A DNA stretch of 64,000 bases from the NCBI GenBank assembly GCA_036245525.1, contig BTPG01000004.1, forward strand, positions 157,860,559-157,924,558. Direction: 5' to 3'. The notes under the pieces were generated by a model. That model did no database searches and was not told the DNA's origin. It saw only the letters and a program-made list of their open reading frames with translations. Position 1 is the stretch's first letter. Each line of letters starts with the position of its first letter. Positions 32,345 through 43,300 of the stretch are shown here, one piece after another. This stretch comes from Semisulcospira habei (lineage: Eukaryota > Mollusca > Gastropoda > Semisulcospiridae). A program made the translations under genes and the position numbers.

Positions 32345-33040
32345 ATGGTAAACTTCTATCCGCAACTACCGACGCTTGAGCCGACTGAAACAAATGTGAC
32401 GACTAAAACAACACTTGCGCCTGATCCACAGGTGACAGCTGTGCCAATTGCATCAGATAAAACATTACAGGCAGATGCATTCAGATTAAATAATATTACA
32501 GATGCAATTAAATATTTGGAAAGTGAAGAGGCTAGGTACTCCAGATGTAAAAGGAGGTACCAGACTGTTTTCAATTCTGTTCAAAACACTTCTATGGCTA
32601 TTGGTGCAGTTTCAGCTGGATGTTCTGTAGGAGGTATTGTTCTGTTTGCCATGGGAATTGGGAGTTTGGCTGGAATAGCAGTTGAAGGTGTTAGCGTTGC
32701 TACATGCCTGGCTTGCTTTGGTTTGGAGGCCTTGAACAAGAGGTTTCACACGAAATTACAGAAACATGAAGCATTGAGTACGCTTGCTGGTGCAAAGCTG
32801 AGCAGTATGAAACTTATTATCAGTAAGGCATTGAACGATAATTTTATTGATGATGAAGAATTTAAGCGGGTCCAGGATGATTTAAATAATTACAAGAAAC
32901 AGAAATCTGAAATACAAAATAAAATGCGTAGTCAATCTCCCGTGAATGTTGAAGAACTAAAGGCTAGTTTTTTAGCAGAGGGAAAAAGGATCGGTGTTCA
33001 GGAAACCACAGAAAAACTACACAATCTTTTAAACAAATAA
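32345..33040 (+). CDS. Conserved Polinton membrane protein, 231 aa
   Basis: Pro/Thr-rich N terminus (FYPQLPTLEPTETNVT), a helical DAIKYLESEEARYSRCKRRY segment, a glycine-rich hydrophobic hairpin (about 80-125, AIGAVSAGCSVGGIVLFAMG then further small residues), and a long charged C-terminal helix region with FIDDEEFKRVQDDLNNYKKQ. This order (short Pro-rich start, LRSE/ESEE helix, double membrane hairpin, KHEA and DDEEF helices) recurs in invertebrate Polintons as I remember them. Function unknown; membrane remodelling or an internal virion membrane are speculative options. Start context AATAAAAAAAATG. Intact. Confidence 0.75.
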   Translation: MVNFYPQLPTLEPTETNVTTKTTLAPDPQVTAVPIASDKTLQADAFRLNNITDAIKYLESEEARYSRCKRRYQTVFNSVQNTSMAIGAVSAGCSVGGIVLFAMGIGSLAGIAVEGVSVATCLACFGLEALNKRFHTKLQKHEALSTLAGAKLSSMKLIISKALNDNFIDDEEFKRVQDDLNNYKKQKSEIQNKMRSQSPVNVEELKASFLAEGKRIGVQETTEKLHNLLNK

Positions 33041-33066
33041 AAATCAGATTTGGTAATCGTTTATTA

Positions 33067-33159
33067 ATGTCATACACTTCACAGAAAAATGCCATGCCAC
33101 TTACACCACTTGTACCTGATTATTTAACCCCATCTGCACCACCACCAGAGTACTACTGA
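33067..33159 (+). CDS. 30-residue ORF ending in a PPxY late-domain-like motif
   Basis: A short open frame, MSYTSQKNAMP to SAPPPEYY, starts 27 bp after the preceding gene's stop codon on the same strand. The last seven residues contain PPPEY, a match to PPxY motifs that bind WW-domain ubiquitin ligases during virus budding or entry. In adenovirus-like particles such motifs sit in internal proteins. It could instead be a chance frame or the remains of a larger gene. No ribosome-binding evidence is available in a eukaryote; only position and motif support it. Confidence 0.35.
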   Translation: MSYTSQKNAMPLTPLVPDYLTPSAPPPEYY

Positions 33160-33397
33160 GAAAAAAAAAGTTTTTTTATTGTCCTTGTATCTTGATAAAT
33201 CTGACCGAGTAAGTTGTGACTTAAGTCAAGTTGTTGTAAGAACTTAGGGTAAGTACTTGTAAGAACTTATGGTAAGTAATTAATAAGTTCTTATGGCAAC
33301 ACACTTAAAGGTTACCTCTGCAGGTTCCTAAAAGTTAGTTGCAACTTGTTAATAAATATTAAGTTTCACTTGGCATCACTTGATCAGGTTCATGATT

Positions 33398-33632
33398 AGG
33401 TATTGACAGAGACAATAGTTATAGAGAGAGAACAATAGAGTCCCAAAAGATAATCAGATCAATAAGGCCGCATCAGTCATGCTTGTCAGTTTTTTTAAAA
33501 TCAAAGGGTTGATTCAGAATTAACGGGGGTAAAATTGGGGTCAAAATTTTGATATTAAAAAATGATGTAAATTAATGACTGATGCGGCTCTATTGAATTC
33601 ATTGTCTATCGGGACTCTATTGTTCTCTCTCT
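33398..33632 (-). repeat. Right terminal inverted repeat, internally palindromic
   Basis: Reverse complement of 17313-17547 with few differences. It contains the same 58-bp-arm palindrome (33424-33632). Ends CTCTCTCT, followed by GAAAG. Confidence 0.9.
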
Positions 33633-33637
33633 GAAAG

Positions 33638-34094
33638 TCGTCGGTTGGGTGTGTCCGTCCCACACGCCGCCACAGGTGTGGCGGTCTGAGATAGGGTCGG
33701 TCTGAGACAGGGTGATCAGAGTTGTGCGCATGCGCGGTAGCAGACGACTAGTTGTGCTTACGATTTTTTTTATTAAATGATTAATGTTATTCAAACTATA
33801 CATAAGATTATAAATTTCTCATGGCACACACAGTTACAATACTTAAAACTAACGTAGATCAAGTACGTTTGCGAAGATGTATGAGTTTCACAGCAAAAGT
33901 CATTGAGTGTGTGATACTTAGTATCAACTAAATGCTCACTTAAGTTTTTATTTTTTAAAAGATATTTGTATAAATGTAGTAAATAAGTATTATTTAATTA
34001 GTTTACAAGTAACTAGTGTAACCTGTCTTGCCTTTGAACTACACAACCCATTTCAAACTGAACAAGACATTACTAGCGCACAACACCGATCACC
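33638..34094. other. Host flank right of the Polinton; no gene
   Basis: The first 120 bases are GC-rich with GGTCTGAGATAGGGTCGGTC / GGTCTGAGACAGGGTG repeated words; then AT-rich sequence with no supported coding region. Confidence 0.4.
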
Positions 34095-34272
34095 CAGCAG
34101 GAGATGGATTGTCCATGATAATTCAAGGGTAATGCCAGATTTTCAGGTGCCAAGCAAATCTGGCACTACCCTTGAATTATCATAGTCAATCCATCCCCTG
34201 CAACTGGTACATAGTTATTATAGGCAACACCTCCAAAATCTGAAAAATGCGACCTTGGTGCTTAAACAGTTA
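34095..34272. repeat. Family B hairpin element
   Basis: CAGCAGGAGATGGATTGTCC and CAAGGGTAATGCCAGATT pair with AATCTGGCACTACCCTTGAA. The right outer flank CTTGGTGCTTAAACAGTTAA fits the family end. The GGCGCC centre is degraded. Confidence 0.75.
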
Positions 34273-34289
34273 AGATATTTGGTGTATGT

Positions 34290-34850
34290 TCCTCTTGCCT
34301 TCAAGGTAACACGGTTAACCCATATCATACTGAGGCTGAAAGCTTCACATTTGTACACTGCCATAAATAATTATTATGTAGGCTACATTATAGTACTTAC
34401 AGATAACCCATATCATACTGAGGCTACACTGCCATAAATATGTAGGCTACATTATAGTACTTAAGAAAACCCATATCATACTGAGGCTGAAAGCTTCACA
34501 TTTGTACACTGCGGCCATAAATATGTAGGCTACATTATAGTACTTACAGATAACCCATATCATACTGAGGCTACACTGCCATAAATATGTAGGCTACATT
34601 ATAGTACTTAAGAAAACCTATATCATACTGAGGCTGAAAGCTTCACATTTGTACACTGCCATAAATATTATGTAGGCTACATTATAGTACTTAAGATAAC
34701 CCATATCATACTGAGGCTGAAAGGTTCACATTTGTACACTGCCATAAATATGTAGGCTACATTATAATACTTACAGATAACCCATATCATTGAGGCTAAA
34801 AGCTTCACATTTGTACATGCCATAAAAATGTAGGCTACATTATTGTACTT
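34290..34850. repeat. Satellite-like tandem repeat (~75-100 bp units)
   Basis: About seven units alternate ACCCATATCATACTGAGGCT, GAAAGCTTCACATTTGTACA, CTGCCATAAATATGTAGGCT and ACATTATAGTACTTA(C/A)AGA words; some units lack the GAAAGCTTCACATTTG part. No coding potential. Confidence 0.9.
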
Positions 34851-34904
34851 CTCTCTTGGCTTTACATCGCGAACGCAGATTCTATAGATACGGATATAGA
34901 CCAA

Positions 34905-35045
34905 TGGCTTTAGGTCACAGGTAGTGCCAGAATAGCATGGCGCATGGAGGTGCCAAGCTATTCTGGCACTACCCTTGAACTATTTTATTTTTTAGTCAAA
35001 CGTATTTCACACACTGGTGTATTCCGAATGACAAGGGTTAAGGGT
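34905..35045. repeat. Family B hairpin element, diverged
   Basis: AGGTAGTGCCAGAATAGCAT pairs with GCTATTCTGGCACTACCCTT around TGGCGCATGGAGGTGCCA; outer arms are weak. Confidence 0.6.
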
Positions 35046-35261
35046 ACTGATTGTAACATTTTCTATTTATATCACCCTGCCTCCAATATTGGGTTTTGTA
35101 AATAAATGTCTGTACAGATCTGTAAAACTAGTCCAGAGAGCTGTAGCAGGGGAGATAATCTAGTTTAGTGTTTTAGCGCAGTGGCACCAATTTTCCCCCA
35201 GCACGCCACAGGCTCAGTAGTTAGCGATGCTGCCATTGCCAGAGCGAGTAAGTACGTCAGC

Positions 35262-35332
35262 CATCAAAAGACATAGACCCTCATGATCCCTTTGGGACAG
35301 CAGGGGCTCGTGAGGATCTGTGGTTCTTGCAG
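35262..35332. repeat. Hairpin element, family A copy 2
   Basis: AAGACATAGACCCTCATGAT pairs with TCGTGAGGATCTGTGGTTCT around CAGCAGGGG-type loop sequence. Less perfect than the copy at 55186. Confidence 0.6.
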
Positions 35333-35739
35333 ATTTATAGCAGTTTGCCTGCATATAACATTGTTCTCTCTATTGCGCTTTGTGGGTGCCCAGCACATTG
35401 GGCCAGTCAGAATATTTGTCCAGGCTGAATCAAGACATTGTATGGTTAAACGTCTGCAAAATATTAGTGTCACTCGACCCACTCTGAAGGTACAGCTAGC
35501 TGCAGGTAGGTGGACAGTTATCTGCGTACAATTATTAGATTTAGAATAGGTTACTTTGTTTTTATTGGACTATAATATCATGCACTAGTGAAGGATGTGG
35601 AAAAAGTCTAACCAATTAATTAACCAGGTAATTAAAAAGCTGAGCACTAGGTTGGCCAAAATAAGTCGACTATTTTTTGGCTCCAAATGTTTGCCATTTT
35701 TTAATCAAATAACAACAAAGAAGTGGAATAAGTTAACTG

Positions 35740-35946
35740 TTTTAGACCCAAGGTCCCATTTCTCAAATTTTGGAGGTGTTGCCTAATGACTGTGTACCAG
35801 TTGCAAGGGATGGAGCGACCTTGATAATTCAAGGGTAGTGCCAGATTAGCTTGGTGCCTTAAGGCGCCAAGCTAATATGGCACTACCCTTGAATTATCAT
35901 TGTCAATCCATCCCCTTGTGCAAGGTCCTGGGCCTAAATGGGTTTA
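35740..35946. repeat. Family B hairpin element, full length
   Basis: Left flank TTTTAGACCCAAGGTCCCAT and TTTTGGAGGTGTTGCCTAAT, inner arms around TGGTGCCTTAAGGCGCCA, right flank ending GGGCCTAAATGGGTTTAC. Confidence 0.8.
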
Positions 35947-36164
35947 CTGTTGGTGTTTAAATCTTTGCAGATGTTGAAAGCAAGAAAACTAAGAAAATGT
36001 AGAATATGAATCATATGAAGCATAAGAAAATGAATACATGAATAAATGAATATCATATTATGATGATTATTTATTCATGTATTCATTTACTTACTATTTG
36101 ATATTACTTACTTCAAAAACCAGTTGAGTTAAAGGGGCACTCCTGACTTTTTTTAATGCTTTAG

Positions 36165-36250
36165 CTTTCGGATCGGGTGCCTGATAGGCAGGGGCAGGGG
36201 ATCTAACTGTTTGTCTGTCCAGCGCTGAGTAATTTCCCTTGGCTTGTGTA
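36165..36250. repeat. Direct repeat flanking the LINE, copy 1
   Basis: GGGGCAGGGGATCTAACTGT and TCCAGCGCTGAGTAATTTCC match 39525-39605. A similar piece (GCGCTGAGAAATTCCCTTTG, GCGCTAGCCTCACCTATCTG) is at 55085-55160, so this is a dispersed repeat into which the LINE may have inserted, or which duplicated around it. Confidence 0.6.
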
Positions 36251-36388
36251 CAATTCTATCCAGCGCTAGCCTCACCTATCTGGTTTGTGAGTTCTATAAC
36301 TCGAGGCAAAACACTTGTATCGTTACATTGTTGTGTATTGTCTTGTGCATCTACTGTGGGAAATCAGGGTATTTACCCGACCACATTT

Positions 36389-39375
36389 AATAATAATAAT
36401 AATTACGGTATTTATAATGCGCTTATCTTATAATATTTACTCACAACTCGCGCACGCATGCGCACGCTTTAGACAATGACTTGCGTACCACAAACAGTGG
36501 AATACATTACGACGGTCAGCATGGGGTGGGGAGTGTGGTGATATAGTGCTAAAACTGTTGAAAGAGGTGAGTTTTGAGGGCGGACTAGAAGGAGGAGAGA
36601 GAGTGTTTCTGACGGAGAGAGAGTGGGAGAGTGTTCCAGGTGGATGGACCGTAGACGGAGAAGGAGCGGGGGCCGAAAGTGTTAAGTTTGGTGCGAGGGA
36701 TGTGGAGGCGGAGAGGGTCAGAGGCAGAGCGGAGGGAGCGGGAAGGTGTGTAGGGGTGAAGTAAGTTGGAGAGATAGGCAGGAGCGCAGTTGTTTAGGGA
36801 TTTGTAGCAGAGAGACAGAATTTTGTATTGGATGCGTTGGGGGATGGGGAGCCAGTGAAGGAGTTTGAGCAGGGGTGTGACGTGGTCGGATTTTTTCTTT
36901 CTGAGGACGAGGCGGGCAGCATTGTTCTGAACGCGTTGGAGAGTGAAAATGGTGGAGTGAGGGAGGCCGGAAAGGAGAGAGTTGCAGTAGTCGATGCGAG
37001 ATAAGATGAGAGAGACAGCAAGTTTGGTGGCAGCTTCGGTAGTGAGGTATTTTCTGATCTGACTGATGCGGCGGAGGTGGAAATAACATGCCTGGGCCGT
37101 GGCGGAAACGAAGTTGGTCATGGACAGAGAGGAATCGTGGATAACGCCGAGGTTCTTGGCCGAGTCAGAGAGGGAGATGGGGGTGCTATCGAGTTGAAGG
37201 TGGAGAGAGGGAGGGAGCTGGGAGAGTTTCTGGCGAGTGCCTACCAGCATGGCTTCCGTTTTGTCGTCGTTCAGTTTTAGCTTGTTTGCTGTCATCCAGT
37301 TTTTCACGTCTTCGTAGCAGTCAGCCGTGCGAGTCAGTAGTGACTGAGTGTTGTCGAGTTTGTCTTTGTCTAGCAGTTGTGAGTCGTCAGCGTAGAGGTG
37401 GTGGTGTATGCGGTGAGACTGGATGATGTTGGACAGAGGAGAGGTGTAGAGTGTGAAAAGGACCGGGCCCAGGACGGACCCCTGTGGGATTCCGCAGGAG
37501 AGCGTGACTGGGTTGGAAGAGACGCCGTTGAGGGGTGACGGACTGCTGTCTGTCGGAGAGGTAGGAGAGAAACCAGGAGTGAGCAGAATCAGTGATGCCA
37601 AAGGAGTGGTGGAGTCGGTGGAGGAGGATAGAGTGGTCTATAGTGTCAAAGGCGACAGAGAGATCGAGTAGTGTAAGAAGAGAGATGTTGCCCGAGTCGG
37701 TGGAGAGAAGCAGATCGTTTAAGATATGTAGAAGGGCTGTTTCAGTGCTGTGATGTTTGCGATAGGCAGACTGAAATGGACTGAGGAGGTTGTTGTCGGT
37801 GAGATGGAGGTTGAGCTGGTTGAGAACAACCTTCTCAAGAAGCTTGGACAGGAAAGAGAGATTGGAGACTGGGCGATAGTTCTTGAGTTCGTTTGGGTCG
37901 AGGTTGTGTTTTTTTAGGAGAGGACGGACGATGGTGGACTTGAAGATATCGGGGACGGAGCCGTTTTCTAGAGATGCGTTGATGATGTCGGTAATGAAGG
38001 GCAGAAGTTTTGGAAGGCCGTCACGGTAGAGAGAAGCTGGGAGGGGGTCTAGCTCGCAGGTTTTGAAGGGCATGGACTTTATGGTCTTGAGTACTTCATC
38101 CTGAGAGACGGGGCGGAAGGACGAGAGGGGAGTGCCGGAAAAGGGGGGGTCGGGAGGGCAAGGCGGAGAAGGCAGGGTGTCGAGTGTGTCGCGCAGAGTT
38201 TGGATTTTGTCCGAAAAATAGGTAGAAAAAGCAGACGGGAGTTCTTCTTTGCTGTGTGTGTTGGGGAGAGGAGAGTCTTTAGAAGTGCCTAGGAGTGTGT
38301 TCATGGTGGCGTACAGGGTTTTGGAAGAAGTGGATTCCAGGATTTGGTTTTGAAGGTATTTGCGTTTAGATTCGGAGATCATTTTGCAGACTTTGGATCT
38401 AGTTGTTTGGAAGATATGTCTGTGAACGGTGAGGTCAGATGAGCGCCAGCGGCGTTCCACTTGTCGGCGCTCGCGCTTGGCTTCAGCTATGTCGTTAGTG
38501 AGCCAGGGGGAGGGGAGTCGGTTGGGTATGGAGCAGGTGGTGACAGGGACATGGGTGTCTAGAAGTTTTCGAAGGGAGGAATCGAAATGGGATGCAAGAT
38601 CGGGAGAGGGGGCGGGGTCCAAGAGAAGGTCGACAGCTTCGTCGAAGAAGCTCTCGCGGTTGACAGATTTTAGTTTGCGACGAGAGACGATGAGCTTGTT
38701 TTTTTTTTCGGGGGAGGTAGATTGAGGGAGACGAGAATAGCGAGGTGGTCAGAGGGAAGCACAGAGGAGGTGTCAGAGTCGAGAAAGAGTTGATCGGACG
38801 TGCGGGTGATGATCCAGTCGAGGGTGTGGCCGAGTCGGTGGGTGGGTTTAGTGATGTGTTGTGTAAGATTGTGGTTTGAAAGTGACGTGCAAAGGCGTTT
38901 TGTGTCAGGGTGGTCGGGTTTGTCAAAGTGGAAGTTAAAGTCGCCTAGAAGGATGTGTTTTCCGGGTCGTGTGCTGTGTCGAGGAGGAGGTCGAACTCGG
39001 TGAGGAACATGGAGTTTGTGAGTTTGTTTTGAGAGCTTGGAGGGGGGCGATAGATACATGAGAAGATGAGGGACTGGCCAGGGAGTGTTGCTACGGCCTC
39101 GACAGATTCAAAGGAGGGATGAGCAAAAGGTAGAGACTGAGAGAAGGAGAGGTGAACGGAAAGACAGTCCCTGTAGATGATGGCAATGCCACCCCCTCTG
39201 GAAGTGCGCGGGAAGGAGGCCAGGCGGTAGCCACTCGGAGTGACGCTGGCGATGATGGGTTCATCGCCAGCTGAGCGGAGCCACGTTTCGGTGATCACGA
39301 CAATATCTAGGTCATTGTCTAGAATGAAATCGGAAATCACGTCAGCTTTGCCATCTTTGCATTTAGTAGTGCACC
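36389..39375 (-). mobile_element. CR1/L2-like non-LTR retrotransposon, 5'-truncated
   Basis: The minus strand encodes endonuclease and reverse transcriptase pieces in several frames and ends in an (ATT)n tail (36390-36404), typical of this group. No ORF1 was found, so the copy appears 5'-truncated at about 39375. Frameshifts break the ORF several times. A diverged direct repeat (36165-36250 and 39525-39605) flanks it at a distance. Confidence 0.85.
36549..39360 (-). pseudogene. LINE ORF2: endonuclease plus reverse transcriptase, frameshifted
   Basis: From 39340 down: DNase-like endonuclease words DIVVITETWL, GGGIAIIYRD and, in another frame, LPSDHLAILV (the catalytic SDH). Then RT words LKNYRPVSNLSFLSKLLEKV, LDLSVAFDTIDHSILLHRLH and, after a frameshift near 37535, CGIPQGSVLGPVLF, YADDSQL and DKTEAMLVG. 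The C-terminal part (RLVLRKKKSDHVTPLLKLLH, FGPRSFSVYGPSTWN) is standard for CR1/L2-like elements; a last frame change precedes a stop at 36549. Breaks near 39350, about 39000, 38650, 37535 and 36590 make it inactive. The enzyme would copy element RNA into nicked target DNA. Confidence 0.85.
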
Positions 39376-39524
39376 TTCTTGTGTGTGTATGTGTGTTTCT
39401 CCTGCCTACTTCCTAAGTTCCAGAAAAAGACATGGGTTATAGGCTTGACCTGATGCATCCTTTTTTAGGGATGTATATGATCGTCTGGTTCTATACCTGC
39501 GTATTTTTCTGTGAGCTGGCGATT

Positions 39525-39605
39525 GGGTGCCTGATTGGCGGGGACAAGGGATCTAACTGTTTCTGTCCAGCGCTGAGTAATTCCCCTTGGTTTGTGTAGA
39601 AAGTG
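39525..39605. repeat. Direct repeat flanking the LINE, copy 2
   Basis: Matches 36165-36250: GATCTAACTGTTTCTGTCC and GCGCTGAGTAATTCCCCTTG. Confidence 0.6.
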
Positions 39606-40455
39606 AGTAGAAATGCCAATGTTGTGTTTCAATGATGGAACGCGTTGCGTGTCATTCCGAGGGGTAAAGAATCAAAGGTCAAACTAGGCCCGCACAGTGG
39701 ACGCAGGCTCTCCCGCTTTAGTTGTGTCACTGAAATAAGCCATGCCCTCGTCACGATTGTTACTAGTAAATACTAGGAGGTTAAGCGGAACCCGCATTGT
39801 GATTTTGACAGCATAGTGAATATGGAAGGTTTATTCTATTTTTCACGCTGCGGAAAATTACGTCAAAGGGATGCCGGAAAACATCAGTACATGTGTCACG
39901 TGTACGCCACACCGATGACCTCTTGACCTGCAGTATTGCGATACACTGATAGTCGGCCTGGTTCTGCCTTGTGACGTAGGCTCATAAATATGCATATAAT
40001 TCAAAACAAGGTCGATGCAGCCGATAAATCCGCGTCTCGGGTACAAAAACAATACATCCTCCAAACGATAAATTTTGACATTTGGCATTGTACTTACACC
40101 ATAAAGGTCTAAGATAGTGCACAAAGGACCCATACACATACTGTCAGCAGTATCTGTTGCAGACAGTTTTCTGACTGTGTTGCGATGCTTGATCCTGGGG
40201 AAAATAACTTTAAATACCTTTTAGCTGCATCCGGTATGTTAAAATATATAATGTGCAGACTTAAATACATGTTTCGTTATAGTTTATTGAGACAGTTTTT
40301 GTACATTCATTTTTGCAAAGACTTTCACGGTGTCCTAAGTAAATCATGATTAACTTGTTTTGTGTGAGGATTGAAAGTAATCGTTCAACCACCGTGTGAT
40401 TAAGTCAAGGTAAATACTGATAAACTCGATAACTTGCCTGTTTGGTAGTAGTACA
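39606..40455. other. No gene recognised
   Basis: Unique-looking sequence without splice-supported or domain-supported coding frames. Confidence 0.4.
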
Positions 40456-40730
40456 GATTAACTCTTTCCCTACGTTAACATTTTCAGCGAGTCAGTTCCC
40501 TGGTGACGTAGCAGGGAAAACGACGTCTGTTCCGTGGTGACATACATTTTTGGGGTAGATCGAATTAATTTTCACAGCCTCCTAAGGTACTAACCATAGA
40601 TAAATTGGGTATCATTGCAAAGAGCATTAGAAGTATTTTTCAAAACTGCGTGTGTTTGTGCATCAGTTTGGTGGGAAGTCGAACCAATTTGATTATTATG
40701 CAACAGAACAAACATGGCGGAGCAAAAAAT

Positions 40731-40783
40731 TAGTTAGTTATTTGGGTTTAACGCCGAGCAGGCGACTAAGGCCATCTCACGGC
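40731..40783 (-). mobile_element. Ultra-short SINE-tail insertion with target duplication
   Basis: 53 bp, reading on the minus strand GGCCTTAGTCGCCTGCTCGG then CGTTAAACCCAAATAACTAA. It is flanked by GGCGGAGCAAAAAAT on both sides (40716-40730 and 40784-40798), a 15-bp target duplication. It is therefore a heavily 5'-truncated retroposed SINE end. Related tails at 51346, 52172 and 62447. Confidence 0.75.
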
Positions 40784-41072
40784 GGCGGAGCAAAAAATGA
40801 GAAACGTGGTTTTGGTAGCAACAGTCTAAGCACATGCAATGAAAAACCCAGATTTACTCATCAACATGGCAGGAAAATGTATTCCACAAGCAAAGAAATC
40901 ACACAAGAGAACTGTCTCTTCTTGAATCACAATATTACGAGCTAAAAATCACTGTTGAAACCGCGCTCATGAGTATCGAATAAGTTCATCGTAGGAGACG
41001 ATCCAAGGTGCGTTGTCGGCTACTTTGGCCTTGTTCTGACACCATCCGACATGGGCATTCACTTTCAGATAA

Positions 41073-41460
41073 AACCCCACCCGGGTCTGCCCTGGGGGAC
41101 TTGGGTGGGGTTAGGTATTTGTTAGTTCCCAGGGTCACCCTGGTCAGCCCCACAGGGTGGGTTTTTCTCTCTATTCTGGGGCATGTGTTTCTGTCTACCC
41201 TTTGTCCATTCACCTGTATTTGCCTTTTTAAAACTCTCCCTACTGTCTGCGCTGCCTGTAGCTCTTGATATTGGATGTGTGTTGCTAAATGGTCTTAGCT
41301 TTATTTAGGCCCCATGTTGTAGGTTTATTTAACGTATTTGACCGGCTGGCGACATACATTCAATTTTCTGTTTAGTTTTTTTTTTCACAAGCAGTGCAGG
41401 CACGTCCTGAGAAAGCCTTGTTGCTGTCGGGATGTTAAGCAATGTACAATCAATCAATCA
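41073..41460 (+). mobile_element. SINE-like repeat S1, full copy
   Basis: Begins CCCACCCGGGTCTGCCCTGG and ends GATGTTAAGCAATGTACAAT plus (CAAT)n. Flanked by the 12-bp target duplication ACTTTCAGATAA (41061-41072 and 41461-41472). Length about 388 bp, no ORF, (AATC)n tail: a LINE-mobilised short element. No tRNA-type box A/B was recognised in the head. Confidence 0.85.
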
Positions 41461-41949
41461 ACTTTCAGATAACTTAGAAATGGTTGGTGAAACATATTAT
41501 AGTGGTTGCTTCCCTTAGACCGATAGCTGTGCTTCTGGCGATTTTTGTACAAACACAACGCTAGAAAACTAGCGACTCGTCTATAGACGGCATCGAGCAC
41601 AACGCTGTTACGTAAGTGCTTCGATGGCTAAGGGTTTGTTTGGGCTAACACTAAACCGGAAGTGATACGTAGGGAAAGAGTTAATCCTCAGGTCAGTGTC
41701 AGTGCTTGCGTGCGAATGGCGTTCCTCATGTACCGGGCAATAATACCCATGTGACCATGCATGCACATGATCCCTCCCCCCCCTCACCCCCCACACCTTC
41801 CACCCCGCTTGTCAACTCCCACCCTTTTTGCAAAAGGCCTTCGGACGACTAGGCCGACGTAGGTCTCCTCACCCAGAAACTCGGAACGCTAAAGAAGAAG
41901 AAAAATCCAGCAAGCACGCTCACGTGAATCACGTGCATTCACTCACACG

Positions 41950-42330
41950 CTGTACACCCCACCCAGGTCTGCCCTGGGGGACTTGGGTGGGGTTAACTAC
42001 TTTTTAGTTCTCAGGGTCATCCTGGTCAGTCCCACAGGGTGGGTTTTCCCCTTTATTCTGGGGCATGTGTTTGTGTCTACCCTTGGTCCATTTCACCTGT
42101 ATTTTCCTTTTTTAAACTCTCCCAACTGTCTGCTCTGCCTGTAGCTCTTGATATTGGATGTGTGTTGCTAAATAATTTAATGGTTGTAGGTTTATTTAGC
42201 GAATTAGACCAGCTGGTGACATACATTTAATATTGTTTTTAGTTGTTTTTTTACAAGCAGTGCAGACACGTCCTGAGAAAGTCTTGTTGCTGTCGGGACG
42301 TTAAGTAATGTAGAAGCAATCAACCAACCG
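41950..42330 (+). mobile_element. SINE-like repeat S1, diverged copy
   Basis: Starts CCCACCCAGGTCTGCCCTGG and ends GGGACGTTAAGTAATGTAGA. About 10-15 percent diverged from the 41073 copy by eye; no clear target duplication. Confidence 0.75.
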
Positions 42331-42374
42331 CATCAGTACAGCTGTACCCTGGCCTATGTCGGCCAAGCCGGTCC

Positions 42375-42563
42375 GATTATAATAATAACAATTATAAAGG
42401 TAATTTGTATAGCGCCTAATCATCAAGGTGCTCTAGGCGCTTTACAATCACAGTAATAAAACAGAAAGCAAAATACAAAAACAAATACAACAACAAAAAT
42501 ACTCTGATTTACAAGGAGCAGAACTCTCTCTCACTCACTCACTCACTCACTCACTCACACACA

Positions 42564-42616
<53 letters not shown>

Positions 42617-42830
42617 ACCATCACACACACACACACACACGCACACACAATCTAGTAACAAGCACACTTTGGACACAAACCCAAAAACACGCGCGCACAC
42701 ACACACACACACAAACACACACGCACACAAAGACACACATTCACACACACGCACACAAACACACACACACATACACACAAACAACACACACATACACATA
42801 CATACACAGACACGCACACTCACACACGCC
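42375..42830. repeat. Retroelement 3'-end fragment and AC microsatellite
   Basis: 42375-42480 (TAGCGCCTAATCATCAAGGT, GCTCTAGGCGCTTTACAATC) resembles the 3' tail of the LINE group at 36389, minus strand. It is followed by (ACTC)n and (AC)n from 42528 to 42830, giving spurious Cys/Val and Thr/His ORFs. Confidence 0.7.
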
Positions 42831-43063
42831 TCCGGGCCCTTCCTTCCTCCACCAGTCCATCCCCACCCCCAGTAGTCCAACCCCCTTCACTCCCTCCCCC
42901 ATCCCTTCACTGCTATCTACCGTCAGGCGACACAGCGCCAAATACAGCCTCAATGATACAGTTTGTTTTATAATTCGAAATCGCCCCCGGTGACCTCATA
43001 GAGTATTATTCTTTTCATGTTTTGTTATAAATTTAGAACCAGTACACTCAAAACTGACCCGTA

Positions 43064-43165
43064 CCCAATACGCAAAAAAGGCCATCGGGCTGACATCGGC
43101 TACCGTTGGCCCGCGCACGGCCGCCCGTCGGCCCAATGGCCTTTCCGCACTGCGTAGTGTCCATG
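43064..43165. repeat. GC-rich hairpin element, family C copy 2
   Basis: CGCAAAAAAGGCCATCGGGC and CCAATGGCCTTTCCGCA arms around GGCTACCGTTGGCCCGCGCA; see 265 and 44281. Confidence 0.65.
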
Positions 43166-43227
43166 CGTGATAAAAAATAAATAAATAAATAAAATAGTGG
43201 TACGTTAGTGACTCATGTACTCAGTGC

Positions 43228-43300
43228 GTATGCAAGAGGCACAGAGTCTCATGACCAGCTGCCTTGCAGGGGGTCATGATAATATATGCGTCTTGCTTGC
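43228..43300. repeat. Hairpin element, family A copy 3
   Basis: GCAAGAGGCACAGAGTCTCA pairs with TGATAATATATGCGTCTTGC around CAGCTGCCTTGCAGG. Confidence 0.65.

Larger units (their letters stand above)
40456..41686. mobile_element. Putative non-autonomous element with 20-bp terminal inverted repeats
   Basis: GATTAACTCTTTCCCTACGT at 40456-40475 is exactly mirrored at 41667-41686. Inside are a 53-bp SINE-tail insertion and a full SINE-like copy, both with target duplications, so the original element would be about 0.8 kb. No clear target duplication outside the ends and no coding capacity; chance pairing of a common repeat end cannot be excluded. Confidence 0.4.

Noticed and set aside
36546..37671. 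Plus-strand ORFs across the LINE
   Set aside because: Antisense of recognised reverse transcriptase; motifs lie on the minus strand.
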